Shown here piece by piece: positions 36,003 through 45,250 of a stretch of DNA of 64,000 nucleotides. The notes beneath the pieces were generated by a model. That model ran no database searches and was not told the DNA's origin. It saw only the letters and a program-made list of their open reading frames with translations. Numbering within the stretch: position 1 is the stretch's first letter; each line of letters begins with the position of its first letter. Origin of the DNA: CAVQJU01 sp963729215 (GTDB taxonomy: Bacteria > Acidobacteriota > Vicinamibacteria > Vicinamibacterales > CAVVIG01); NCBI GenBank assembly GCA_963729215.1, contig CAVSND010000020.1, forward strand, positions 62,001 through 126,000, in the 5' to 3' direction. The translations under genes were made by a program, and so were the position numbers.

Positions 36003-36380
36003 TTAAGGTTGTTGGCCCGCCTGTCGTCGTTTCGCGCGCCACAATGCCGTTGTGGTTTTTAGCGCCGCTCGTGCGAGGTTGGAGAGCCTCGAGCACAACT
36101 CCCTCTCGAGGTAGCCACGGTCGCGCCCGTCGATGAGATGGCTTCGGGTCTCCATCAGTGACCCTCTCGCGAACTCGTAAAACCGTGCGGCGTCGCGTGG
36201 ATGAATGCGTCCAAACCCTTCAGCGATGTTACTTGGCGCCGACGCGCTCGCGGCCAGGATCTGATCGCGATATTTGAAGTCCTTCGATGCTGGCCCCGTG
36301 GCGGTAAATGCGAACACTTCGCACTTGAGCTCGTAAGACAACCGCCAGGCAAGGAGATCCTGAAAATCTCGCACGGCCAT
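36003..36380 (-). CDS. Four-helix-bundle protein (TIGR02436, 23S rRNA intervening-sequence-type family)
   Basis: The start at 36380 gives 'MAVRDFQDLLAWRLSYELKC', close to the family's 'F..L.vWk.A.eL...vy'. 'RDQILAASASAPSNIAEGFG' is the central helix pair with the conserved S-x-P-x-N-I-A-E-G, and 'FYEFARGSLMETRSHLIDGR' the third helix. 125 residues, intact. Members are known from intervening sequences of 23S rRNA and as free-standing multicopy genes; the biochemical role is open. Here it is framed by inverted ~22-bp repeat arrays, as if gene and arrays were one transposable unit. Confidence 0.88.
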   Translation of the reverse strand: MAVRDFQDLLAWRLSYELKCEVFAFTATGPASKDFKYRDQILAASASAPSNIAEGFGRIHPRDAARFYEFARGSLMETRSHLIDGRDRGYLERELCSRLSNLARAALKTTTALWRAKRRQAGQQP

Positions 36381-36439
36381 GGCTGACCGCTAGGCATCCG
36401 CCGTGCCAGCCCTTGGCTAAGCCCTCGCCGCCCAGTCGC

Positions 36440-36592
36440 GATCGCGCCGACAGCCCTTTTGCACGATCGCCGGCCGTCCTTTGCGTGATCGCGCGCGCCC
36501 TTGCGCGGTCGCGCCCGCCCTTTGCGTGATCCCGCGCCGCCCCCTTGCGCGATCGCCGTCCGTCCTTTACATGATCCACGCCGCCCTTTGGC
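36440..36592. repeat. Right array of the ~22-bp GATC-containing repeat, inverted
   Basis: GATC (or GGTC once, at 36507) recurs at 36440, 36465, 36487, 36528, 36551 and 36573 with 20-25-base spacing. On the reverse strand a unit reads GATCACGCAAAGGGCGGGCG, matching the left array unit. The array ends 6 bases before the stop codon of the MmgE/PrpD gene. Confidence 0.8.
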
Positions 36593-36597
36593 GTGAG

Positions 36598-38105
36598 TTA
36601 CGAAAGCGCTTTAACGAGCTCCGAAACGTCCTTAATCCTGTCGACGTTTTCGATTAGCTCGAGCGTCCTATTGATGCCCGCTGGTCCAGCGTCAATTGCG
36701 CACAGTCGGTGAACTTGTCGCGAAGTTCTTCGCGCGTGAAGGGCCGATCGGGACCGCCCCGATACCGATCGTCGGATGCCTGCACCAGCGTCCGGCCGTC
36801 CGTGAGGTCGATTTCGATCACGCTGCGAATCTTGTCGAAGCCCTGGGCCTCGATCTTCGCGTCGAACACGTTCGTCACGCGCGGCATCATCTGCTGCACG
36901 GGCGCGCTCGCGACGAACTCGTCGGTGAACTCGCGGACGCCGGCCTTGCGCCGGATGATCAGGCTCGCCATGAGGAAGGGCAGGCAGAACTTGGCCTCGA
37001 GCTCGTTGGTCGCGATCTTGTACCGCAGGGGCTCGAGGACGTTCGATCCAGCCCTGACGCGCACGGCCTTGATTTGATCCGGTTTCAGGTCGTGCTCGAC
37101 CACGGCCTTGAGCATCGCGTCCATCGTCGGGTGGCTCAACGAGCCGCACGGGTACGGCTTGAACGACGATCCCGGATTGACGATGGTGTACGGCCTGCCG
37201 AGAACGGGGATCAGCCGGTCCAGATCGACGCCGCCGCCAAAGACTTCGAAAAAGCCCCAACGCCCGTCGAGGCCTTCGTCGCCGCCGGTGAAGCCGCGCG
37301 AGGCGAGTTCGGCGGCCACCACGCCGTTTTCCGCGGCGCGGGCGGAGTGGAGCGGCTTGGTCATGGAGCCGAAGTTGACGCGGATGCCGCTCGACATGCT
37401 CGACGCGATCGTGAGCATGTGCCGCACGGACGCGGCCGGCAGCTTCATCAGCCTGGCGGCCGCCGCCGCGCCGGCGAAGGTGCCGATGGTGCCGGTCGAG
37501 TGAAACCCATGGTTGTAGTGTTCGGGATCGATGGCTTCGGCGATCTTGCACTCGACTTCGAACCCGACGAGGAACGCTTCGAGGAACGCCGCGCCCGACG
37601 CGCGCTGGCGTTCGGCGACGGCCAGGGCGGCGGCCAGCGCCGGCACGGTCGGGTGCGTCAGCAGCCCGAACGTTCGATCGGGCGTGGTCGAGAGCTGCGT
37701 GTCGTCGTAGTCCATGGCGTGGCCGCTCGCCGCGTTGATCAGCGCGGCGTATGAGGCAGACGTCATGAAGCCGCCTGCCCCCAGGGCGGTGGCCTCCTTC
37801 CGGGCGCCGACGGTCTTGACGTAGTCGCGCACGATCGCGCTTCCCTTCACGGTCGACCCGGCGAGGATGACGCCGAAGCCGTCCACGAGGCAGCGCTTCG
37901 CCTGCTGCACGACGTCGGGAGGCATGCTGCTCAGCGTGGTGTTCGTGATGAACGCCGTCAGCGCGTCCGTCGTGCCCTTGATCGCGGCCTTGGTCGCCTT
38001 GGGCGACGTGGTTTGCGCCGCGCCTGCGCGCGAGTGCAAAAGCGCGCTCGCCGCGCCCGCACCGGCGACGCTCAGGCGGAGGAAAGTTTTTCGGCTCACA
38101 CGCAT
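36598..38105 (-). CDS. MmgE/PrpD family protein, Tat-exported, frameshifted near the end
   Basis: The start at 38105 has a Tat-like signal 'MRVSRKTFLRLSVAGAGAAS'. The family features are 'VVQQAKRCLVDGFGVILAGS', 'YAALINAASGHAMDYDDTQL', 'LAAALAVAERQRASGAAFLE', 'GFHSTGTIGTFAGAAAAARL' and 'AIASSMSSG'-like helix 'HMLTIASSMSSGIRVNFGSM'. The family includes 2-methylcitrate dehydratase and cis-aconitate decarboxylase. The last ~25 residues ('LELIENVDRIKDVSELVKAL') are in a second frame after about 36685. An exported member is unusual, since the classical enzymes are cytosolic. Confidence 0.88.
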
Positions 38106-38122
38106 ACGGGCCTCACTCGAAT

Positions 38123-38215
38123 TTGGTCATCTAGTCATCTGGTCATCTGGTCATTTCTGATCAATATGAAAATGATCCAACGATGACTAAATGACCAGAT
38201 GACTAGATGACCAGA
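38123..38215. repeat. Mirror-image array of GTCATCTG units (copy 1 of 3)
   Basis: The left arm is GTCATCTA-GTCATCTG-GTCATCTG-GTCATT (8-bp period). The right arm, from 38181, is GATGACTA-AATGACCA-GATGACTA-GATGACCA. Between them is a centre containing TGATCAAT and CCAACG, shared with the copies at 45906 and 51612. The right arm abuts the stop codon of the alpha/beta hydrolase at 38217. Confidence 0.85.
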
Positions 38216-38216
38216 T

Positions 38217-39098
38217 TTACGGTCGCAGGAAGGGTTGCACGATCGCAAGAAACCCTTCCGTATCTTCTTCGTCGGGGTAGTGCCCGAGACCGGGCATGAC
38301 CACGATACGGCAGTTGCGGAGCGTGTCCGCGAGCCGCTTCTGCGTCTCGGGCGGTACGATGCGGCTGCCGCCGCCGATCACGTACAGCGCCGGCGCCGTA
38401 ATTTTCGACACGGAATCCCACAGCTCGGTTTCGACGAAACCCTTGACGAGATCCGGATCGCGTTTCCACACCAGCCGTCCGCCGGGTCCCGGTTTGACGC
38501 CGAAGTGCGCGTAGGTCCGCAGCAGCGGTTCCGGCGTCCGCATGTTCGCGACGGTCAGCTGCGCGACGAGCTCATCTTCCGAGGCCCAGCCCGCGGCTTC
38601 CTGATCAACCCGGCGCGCGAACGCGTCGGCGATGTTCCGCGGCCGTTCGGGCCCGACATCTTCAACGACGATCCGCGCGACGAGGTCCGGGTGCAGGCCG
38701 GCGAACACCTGCGCCACGCGGCCGCCCGTCGAGTTGCCGAGCAGTGTCAGGCCACGGAACTTCAGCTGGGCGACGAGTGCCTCGAGATCCTTGACGTAGT
38801 CCTGAACGAGATACGCGCCCTCGGGGCTCCACGCCGAATCGCCGTGTCCCCGTAGATCGAGGGCGACGATGTGGTGATCCCGCGCGAAAGCGGGCGCGAT
38901 GTGGTCGAAGGTGTGCGCGTGCCGCGCGATGCCGTGGAGCAGGATCATCGGCGGCTTCGCCGGGTCGCCCCATTCGAGATAGTGCAGGCGGAGGCCGTTG
39001 ACCGTCGCGAACCGGTCGGTGTAGTCGGGCGCCTGGCCGAGCGGCAGGATCCCCAGAGCCATCGCCGTCACGATTGTCGTCCGGAGCATCGCCGTCAT
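38217..39098 (-). CDS. Alpha/beta hydrolase
   Basis: The start at 39098 gives a signal or anchor 'RTTIVTAMALGILPLGQA'. The fold is clear: oxyanion motif 'PPMILLHGIARHAHTFDHIA', 'HHIVALDLRGHGDSAWSPEG', the nucleophile elbow 'RGLTLLGNSTGGRVAQVFAG' with Ser in G-N-S-T-G, the acidic residue region 'ITAPALYVIGGGSRIVPPET' and the terminal His in 'VVMPGLGHYPDEEDTEGFLA'. The substrate is unknown. Repeat arrays lie at both ends of the gene. Confidence 0.88.
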   Translation of the reverse strand: MTAMLRTTIVTAMALGILPLGQAPDYTDRFATVNGLRLHYLEWGDPAKPPMILLHGIARHAHTFDHIAPAFARDHHIVALDLRGHGDSAWSPEGAYLVQDYVKDLEALVAQLKFRGLTLLGNSTGGRVAQVFAGLHPDLVARIVVEDVGPERPRNIADAFARRVDQEAAGWASEDELVAQLTVANMRTPEPLLRTYAHFGVKPGPGGRLVWKRDPDLVKGFVETELWDSVSKITAPALYVIGGGSRIVPPETQKRLADTLRNCRIVVMPGLGHYPDEEDTEGFLAIVQPFLRP

Positions 39099-39116
39099 TA
39101 TGTATGATGGCGCGCG

Positions 39117-39242
39117 GTTCGAGGGTTCAAGAGGTTCGAGAGGTTCGAGAGGTTCGAGAAGTTCTAGAAGTTCTGAGGTTCTCGAGGGACAGCAGGGAAC
39201 CCCTTGAACTCCTTGAACCTCTAGAACCCCTCGAACCTCTAT
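39117..39242. repeat. Mirror-image array of GAACCTCTC units
   Basis: The left arm reads GGTTCGAGAGGTTCGAGAG (9-bp period) and the right arm, from about 39198, GAACTCCTTGAACCTCTAG and GAACCCCTCGAACCTC. The centre is GGGACAGCAGGG. It fills the gap between the divergent hydrolase and lactate permease genes, so it must contain or overlap their promoters. Confidence 0.85.
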
Positions 39243-39262
39243 AGAACCGCCAAGGAGTTGTC

Positions 39263-40957
39263 GTGGACATCTGGGTTCAGACGTACGCACCGGTTGGCGA
39301 TTCGCTTGGCCTCTCGGCGCTGGTTGCCGCGATCCCCATCGTGGTGTTGTTCCTCATGCTGGGCGTGCTGCGGAAACCGGCCTGGATGGCCGCGATGTCG
39401 GCGCTGGTCTCCGCGCTGATCGTGGCTCTCGCGGTGTACGGCATGCCCGTCAAGATGGCCCTGATTTCCACGCTGTTCGGCGCCGCGTACGGCATGTTCC
39501 CCATCGCCTGGATCGTGTTCACCTCGATCCTGCTGTACCGGCTGGCCGTGGACACCGGCAAGTTCGAGATCATCAAGGACTCGGTCGGCGGGCTCACGAG
39601 CGACCGCCGGCTGCAGGCGATGTTCATCGCGTTCTCGTTCGGCGCGTTCATCGAAGGCGCCGCGGGATTCGGGGCGCCGGTGGCCGTGTCGGGCGCGATG
39701 CTCGCGGGCCTGGGCTTCGATCCGTTTTTTGCCGCCGGCATCTGTCTGCTGGCGAACACCGCGCCGGTGGCGTTCGGGTCCATCGGCATTCCGGTGACGA
39801 CGCTTGCGAACGTGACGGGCCTGCCGGTCGGGGCCCTCAGCGCGATGGTGGGGCGGCTGTGCGCGATGATTTCCATTCTCATCCCCGGTTACCTGATCGT
39901 CGTCATGTCGGGCTGGAAACGCGCGGGCGAAGTGCTGCCGGCCATCATCGCGTGCGGTGTGTCGTTCGCGGGCATGCAGTTCTACGTCTCGAACTACGTC
40001 GGTCCCGAATTGACCGACATCATGAGCTCGCTGACCTGCATCGTCGTCATGGTGCTGGTGATGAAGTTCTGGAAGCCGAAGTCGATCCTGCGGCTCGAGG
40101 GCGACAAGCCGGCATCCCTGCATGTCTCGCCGCATTCCGCCGGTGAGCTCCTCATGGCCTGGGCGCCGTATCTGCTGCTCGTGGCGTTCGTGCTCGCGTG
40201 GGGCGACGGGGACATCAAGCCGAAGATCAACCATTTCGCCGACAGCCTGCTGCCCGGCTTCCTGCCGACGGTGCCCGGAACGGGCCGGCTGGCGACGAGG
40301 CTCATGGTTCCCGGACTGCACAACGCGATCACGCAGATGCCGCCCGTGACGAAGATGCCGGCGCGCTATGCCGCGCTGTTCGAATTGAACTGGCTCAGCG
40401 CGTCCGGGACCGCGTGCCTCCTCGCCGCGTTTGCCACGTGCCTCCTGCTGCGCGTCAGTCCCAGACGGCTGGCGAACACCTACATCGCGACGTTCAAGCA
40501 GCTGAAGCTGGCGATGCTGACGATCGCGTCGATGCTCGGCCTGGCGTACCTCATGAACTACTCGGGCATGACGTCCACGTTAGGACTGTCGCTCGCCTCC
40601 ACCGGCGGTGCGTTTCCGTTCTTCAGCGCCGTCGTCGGATGGCTCGGCGTGTTTCTGACGGGGAGCGACACGTCCGCGAACGCCCTGTTCGGCAACCTGC
40701 AGGTGGTCACGGCGCGCGCGCTGAACCTCAATCCGATTCTCACCGCGTCGGTGAACTCGGCCGCCGGTGTCATGGGCAAGATGATTTCCGTGCAGAGCAT
40801 TGCGGTCGCGGTGGCTGCCACGGGGATGTCGCGCGCCGACGAGAGCCGGCTGTTCCGCTTCACCATCAAACACAGCGTGTTCCTGATGGTGATCATGGCG
40901 ATCATTTCGATGCTGTACGCCTACGTCTTTCCGCAGGCAGTTCCAGCGGCGCCGTGA
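39263..40957 (+). CDS. L-lactate permease (LctP family)
   Basis: A GTG start at 39263 is preceded by AAGGAG at 39252-39257. The protein of 564 residues has about twelve hydrophobic segments and LctP signatures: 'FIAFSFGAFIEGAAGFGAPV', 'ANTAPVAFGSIGIPVTTLAN', 'VVGWLGVFLTGSDTSANALF' and 'NSAAGVMGKMISVQSIAVAV'. LctP transports L-lactate, D-lactate and glycolate by proton symport. No lactate dehydrogenase gene is near. The frame is intact. Confidence 0.92.
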   Translation: MDIWVQTYAPVGDSLGLSALVAAIPIVVLFLMLGVLRKPAWMAAMSALVSALIVALAVYGMPVKMALISTLFGAAYGMFPIAWIVFTSILLYRLAVDTGKFEIIKDSVGGLTSDRRLQAMFIAFSFGAFIEGAAGFGAPVAVSGAMLAGLGFDPFFAAGICLLANTAPVAFGSIGIPVTTLANVTGLPVGALSAMVGRLCAMISILIPGYLIVVMSGWKRAGEVLPAIIACGVSFAGMQFYVSNYVGPELTDIMSSLTCIVVMVLVMKFWKPKSILRLEGDKPASLHVSPHSAGELLMAWAPYLLLVAFVLAWGDGDIKPKINHFADSLLPGFLPTVPGTGRLATRLMVPGLHNAITQMPPVTKMPARYAALFELNWLSASGTACLLAAFATCLLLRVSPRRLANTYIATFKQLKLAMLTIASMLGLAYLMNYSGMTSTLGLSLASTGGAFPFFSAVVGWLGVFLTGSDTSANALFGNLQVVTARALNLNPILTASVNSAAGVMGKMISVQSIAVAVAATGMSRADESRLFRFTIKHSVFLMVIMAIISMLYAYVFPQAVPAAP

Positions 40958-41254
40958 GAGCTGCGTAAGGAAATCGTCGGGACGATTCGTTCGACGAATT
41001 CAAGAAAGATCGAACGCACTGGTTCGATGCCTCGCGCTTCTTATAAGGACAGCGTGTAGCCGCCGGTTTTTCGACAGCTCTCTTGCATCTGGAGTCCCCA
41101 CAGCTGCATTCTCCTGCATCCAGCCCAATCCAAAATTCCGGATGCTTCACCAAAATGCACGCGATCGACGTCGTGTAACCGTTGACACTCTGTAAGGTGG
41201 ACGTTAGCGTTGAGAGTCAGCAAGTCATACCCTTTTTGGGTCAGGAGGCTAGAC
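40958..41254. other. Intergenic leader region of the TonB-dependent receptor
   Basis: About 300 bases without a credible gene. The end holds AGGAGG at 41243-41248, the ribosome-binding site for the GTG at 41255. No strong hairpin or repeat array was found. Confidence 0.5.
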
Positions 41255-44200
41255 GTGGTCAGAGTGTTGAAGACGGTAGGCATGCTCGCGTGCCTCGTCC
41301 TGTTGCCGACGCTGGCGTTTGCGCAGGCGTCGATCACAGGCGTGGTCAAGGACTCATCCGGCGCCGTGCTGCCGGGTGTGACGGTCGAAACGGCAAGCCC
41401 GGTGCTCATCGAGAAAACCCGCGAGGCGGTGACCGATGGCTCGGGGCTCTATCGCATTCTGGATCTTCGGCCGGGCACCTACACGGTGACGTTCTCGCTG
41501 CCGGGCTTCACCACGGTGAAGCGCGAGGGCATCGAGCTGAGCGGTTCGTTCATCGCGACCATCAACGCCGACATGAAGGTCGGCGGCGTGGCCGAAACGA
41601 TCACGGTGAGCGGCGAAACGCCGATCGTGGACGTCCAGAGCGTCAAGCGCCAGACCACTCTCAGCAATGAAACCCTGACGACGGTGCCGACGGCGCGGTC
41701 GTGGGCGGCCACCGCCGTCCTGATCCCCGGCATCGTGATTCAGGCGGGCACCAGCGCGGACATCCAGGTGACGCCGCAGATGACGGTGTTCGGCGGCGCC
41801 GGCGGGCGCGCGAACGAAGGCCGCATGCAGGTCGACGGCCTGAACACGGGCGCGGCCCTGAACGGCGGCGGCGTGTCCACGTATGTCGCGGACATTTCGA
41901 ACGCGGCCGAAGTCGTGACGACGACGTCGGGCGGCCTCGGCGAAGCCGAAGTCGGCGGTCCGACGCTCAGCATCGTCCCGAAGAGCGGCGGCAACATCGT
42001 GAAAGGCGCCGTCTATCTGTCAGGCGTCAGCAGCGGCATGGTCGGCAGCAATTACAGCGACGCGCTGAAGGCGGCCGGTCTCAGCACCCCCGGCAAGCTC
42101 CTGCAGCAGTGGGACTACACGGGCGGCGTCGGCGGGCCGATCTTCAAGGATCGTCTCTGGTATTACGGCACGCTGCGCGACGAAGGGCAGCACCGGTCGA
42201 TTCCCGGCGTCTTCCCGAACCTGAACGCCGGCGACCCGACGAAGTTCAGCTACTCGCCGGACACGACCGAAGCAGGCGCAGGGCGCGGAGAGCTTCCAGC
42301 TCGCCAGCATCCGCCTGACGGCGCAGATCACGCCGCGCAACAAGTTCAACTACCACCAGGACCTGCAGTGGCCCTGCAACGGCTCGGCGTTCACGTCGAG
42401 CGGCGACGGTTGCCGCGCGCAGACAGACTCGGGCGCGTTCGTCGGATCGCTGGGCCTCGGCGGCCTGACCGCTTCGGTCTCGCCCGAAACGGCCGGCTAC
42501 CTGCACACGCTGGTGAAGAACAGCCAGTTCACGTGGTCGTCGCCCGTGACCAACCGCCTGCTCCTCGAAGCCGGTCTCGGCACGTATCGCGCGGCATGGG
42601 GACCGTTTGAAGCCCCGGGCAACCCGACGCGGGGCCTGGCGCGCATCACCGAGCTGGCAGCGCTCAACGGCGCCATCGCCGAACTTCCAGTACCGTTCGG
42701 CCAACTGGGCGCACGACTGGGACAACCCCAACACGTGGCGCGATGGCGGCGTCCGTATGTCACCGGCGGCCACGCCTTCAAGGCCGGCTACATCGGCGGC
42801 TACCTCGTCGAGGACATCCAGAACTTCGGCAACGACCTCAACCTCGCCTACACGTTCAACGGCGGGGTTCCGATCGTCGCTGACGCAGACGCTGCGCGTC
42901 TACACGCAGAGCGACCGCGTCCGCTACGACGCGCTCTACGGGCAGGACCAGTGGACGATGGGCAAGATGACGGTGCAGGGCGCCCTGCGGTTCGACCACG
43001 CGTGGAGCTACTCGCCGGAGCAGACCATCGGGCCGACGAACTTCCTCAACTCGCAGCTGACCTTCCCGCGCACCGACGGCGTCAACTACAAGGACATCTC
43101 GCTGCGCGGCGGGGTGGCCTTCGACGTCTTCGGCAACGGCAAGACGGCCGTGAAGGTGAACGCCGGCAAGTACGAGGACCCGGCGAGCAACCTGAACAAC
43201 AACTACTCGATCAGCAACCCGATCGCGCGCATCGCGACCACCACCACGCGGACGTGGACGGACACGAACAACGAACTTCGTCCCGGATTGCAACCTGCAA
43301 TACGCAGGCCGCCAACGGTGAGTGCCGGGCCGGCAACCAGCAGGCGTTCGGCACGGCGACGCCCATCACGGCGGCGATCGATCACAACCTGCTCAACGGC
43401 TGGGGCATCCGTCCGAACGACTGGCAGATCGGCGCGTCGGTCCAGCAGCAGCTGGCGTCGCGCGTCTCCATCGAGGTCGGCTACTTCCGCCGCTGGCTGG
43501 GCAACTTCACGGCGACCGACAACCTGCTCGTGGCGCCCGGCCGACTTCACGAAGTTCAGCATCACGGCGCCGTCCGATCCGCGCCTGCCTGGCGGCGGCG
43601 GCTACGCGGTCACCGACCTCTACAACGTCGTCCCGGGCAAGTTCGGACAGACGTCCAACATCATCACCGATGCGGCCAACTACGGCGACCAGTATCAGAA
43701 GTACAACGGGATGCTGATCAACTTCTCGGCCCGCAACATGAAAGGCCTGACGCTCCAGGGCGGCATCAACACCGGCAAGACGGTGAACGACTACTGCGCG
43801 AACCGTGCGCAGCTGCCGGAAATCTCGATCGGCATCTTCGGAGCGATTGCGAGCCCGTCCAATCCGTGGTGCCACGTCGATCCCGGGCTTCGTCACCAAG
43901 GCGAACGCGATCGCGTCCTACATCATCCCGAAGGCCGACGTGCTCATCGCGGGCACGTTCCGGTCGGACCAGGGCGCACCGCTGCGCGCCACCTGGAACG
44001 CGCCGACGGCCACGGTCATCAACCCGGCCCTGGGTCGCCCGATTTCGGGCGGCGCCACGACGCTCGCGGTTGATCTCGTCAATCCCGGCGACGTCTGGGG
44101 CGACCGCGTCAACGAGCTCGACTTCCGGTTCGGCAAGATCCTGAAGTTCGGCCGGATGCGGACCAACGTCGGTTTCGACATCTACAACAGCCTCAACCAG

Positions 44201-44311
44201 GCGGCCGTGCTGACCTACAACCAGACGTTCGTTCCGAACGGCACGTGGCTGGCGCCGACCTCGGTGCTGACGCCCCGGTTCTACAAGATCAGCGCGCAGA
44301 TCGACTTCTAG
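41255..44311 (+). CDS. Oar-like TonB-dependent receptor with carboxypeptidase regulatory-like N-domain, many frameshifts
   Basis: GTG 41255 gives the signal peptide 'VVRVLKTVGMLACLVLLPTL'. The N-terminal beta-sandwich is 'SITGVVKDSSGAVLPGVTVE', 'GLYRILDLRPGTYTVTFSLP'; the plug has 'NEGRMQVDGLNTGAALNGGG' and 'EVVTTTSGGLGEAEVGGPTL'. The barrel follows in pieces, e.g. 'FKDRLWYYGTLRDEGQHRSI', 'VTGGHAFKAGYIGGYLVEDI', 'SVQQQLASRVSIEVGYFRRW' and the end 'SVLTPRFYKISAQIDF' with terminal Phe. At least seven frame changes occur (around 42275, 42685, 42755, 42880, 43285, 43545, 43880). Such receptors import large or chelated substrates. Protein similarity continues undisturbed across the shifts, which argues for sequence errors. 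Confidence 0.85.
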
Positions 44312-44334
44312 CATCGGCTCGTCGGATAACCTGG

Positions 44335-44366
44335 GGGCGGCGAGCGAAAGTTCGCCGCCCTTTTTT
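44335..44366 (+). terminator. Rho-independent terminator of the TonB receptor gene
   Basis: GGGCGGCGA (44335-44343) pairs with TCGCCGCCC (44352-44360) and is followed by six T at 44361-44366, 24 bases after the stop codon. Confidence 0.9.
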
Positions 44367-44379
44367 GTACGAACGTCGA

Positions 44380-44515
44380 GGGTAGAGGTTGGAGGGTAGA
44401 GGTTAAAGGGTAGAGGTTGGGGGTTAGAGGTTAGTTAGAGGTAGAGAGAAACGGCGGGTCTTCGCTTCTCTCTCCGTTCTACGTTCTACGTTCTGCGTTT
44501 TACGTTTTCACCGTC
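44380..44515. repeat. Short-period arrays: GGTAGAGGTT units, then ACGTTCT/ACGTTTT units
   Basis: From 44380 on, AGGGTAGAGGTT-type units repeat at 12-16-base spacing up to about 44445. From 44468, CCGTTCTACGTTCTACGTTC and GCGTTTTACGTTTTC continue to about 44505. The second part encodes, on the minus strand, the last codons and TAA stop of ureG. Confidence 0.75.
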
Positions 44516-45213
44516 CCGCCTACCGCCCGTTCCCATGTCGCGACCAGATGGCGCACGATCTCTTCCACTCCAACGCCATTGGTGACCTGCGCGAACACCG
44601 TCGGGCCGTCGCCGCGCATGCGCGCCGCGTCGCGGGCCATGACGCCCAGATCCGCGCCGACGAGCGGGGCCAGGTCCGTCTTGTTGATGACGAGCAGGTC
44701 CGACTGCGTGATGCCCGGGCCGCCTTTGCGCGGGATCTTGTCGCCGCCCGAGACGTCGATCACGTAGATCGTGTAGTCCACCAGCTCGCGGCTGAACTGC
44801 GCGGCGAGGTTGTCGCCGCCGCTCTCGACGAGGAGGAGGCTCGGCCGGACGTCTTCCATCAGCTCCTCGAGCGCGACGAGGTTGTGGCTGATGTCCTCGC
44901 GGATGGCGGCGTGCGGGCAGCCGCCGGTCTCGACGGCCCTGATCCGTGTCTCGTCGAGCGCCTTGTTGCGGACGAGAAACTCGGCGTCCTCGCGCGTGAA
45001 GATGTCGTTGGTCACGACGCCCAGGCTGTGCGTGTCGCGAAGCGCGCGGCAGAGCGCGAGCATCAACGCCGTCTTGCCGCTGCCGACGGGCCCGCCGATG
45101 CCGACGGTGAAGCTGCGCGCCTCGTAGTCGCGCGAGATGGGCGCGTCCCGTTCGTGGAAGAGGCCCGGGTGGTCGTGGTGTTCGTGCGTGTGCGGGTGCC
45201 CGATTTCGTGCAT
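44500..45213 (-). CDS. ureG: Urease accessory GTPase UreG with His-rich N-terminus
   Basis: The start at 45213 gives a 20-residue N-terminus with eight histidines (positions 2, 6, 8, 10, 12, 13, 15, 20). The GTPase part follows: P-loop 'TVGIGGPVGSGKTALMLALC', 'LGVVTNDIFTREDAEFLVRN', the metal-binding 'RAVETGGCPHAAIREDISHN' with the CPH motif, 'LLLVESGGDNLAAQFSREL' and 'DLLVINKTDLAPLVGADLGV'. UreG supplies GTP-driven nickel delivery to apourease. No ureE is present; the His-rich tail may take over nickel storage. The last three codons and stop come from repeat-array DNA. Confidence 0.93.
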   Translation of the reverse strand: MHEIGHPHTHEHHDHPGLFHERDAPISRDYEARSFTVGIGGPVGSGKTALMLALCRALRDTHSLGVVTNDIFTREDAEFLVRNKALDETRIRAVETGGCPHAAIREDISHNLVALEELMEDVRPSLLLVESGGDNLAAQFSRELVDYTIYVIDVSGGDKIPRKGGPGITQSDLLVINKTDLAPLVGADLGVMARDAARMRGDGPTVFAQVTNGVGVEEIVRHLVATWERAVGGTVKT

Positions 45214-45224
45214 GTCAACTCCTG

Positions 45225-45250
45225 CCGTCCGGCTGAAGCCGGACGCTACG
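45225..45250. repeat. Half REP-like palindrome between ureG and ureF
   Basis: Read on the minus strand: GTAGCG, then TCCGGC-TTCA-GCCGGA. The TAG of GTAG (plus-strand CTA at 45246-45248) is the stop codon of ureF. Confidence 0.75.

Noticed and set aside
38123..38215. CRISPR array
   Set aside because: Repeat units are only 8-9 bp and directly adjoin each other without unique spacers; no cas genes occur in the window.
39117..39242. tRNA gene suggested by GGTTCGAG motifs resembling T-arms
   Set aside because: The motif is part of a tandem array; no acceptor stem, anticodon loop or CCA can be drawn.
41255..44311. TonB receptor as a decayed pseudogene
   Set aside because: Sequence between shifts is well preserved to the terminal Phe and the stop and terminator are intact; similar shifts in many other genes favour sequencing error. 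Not excluded.
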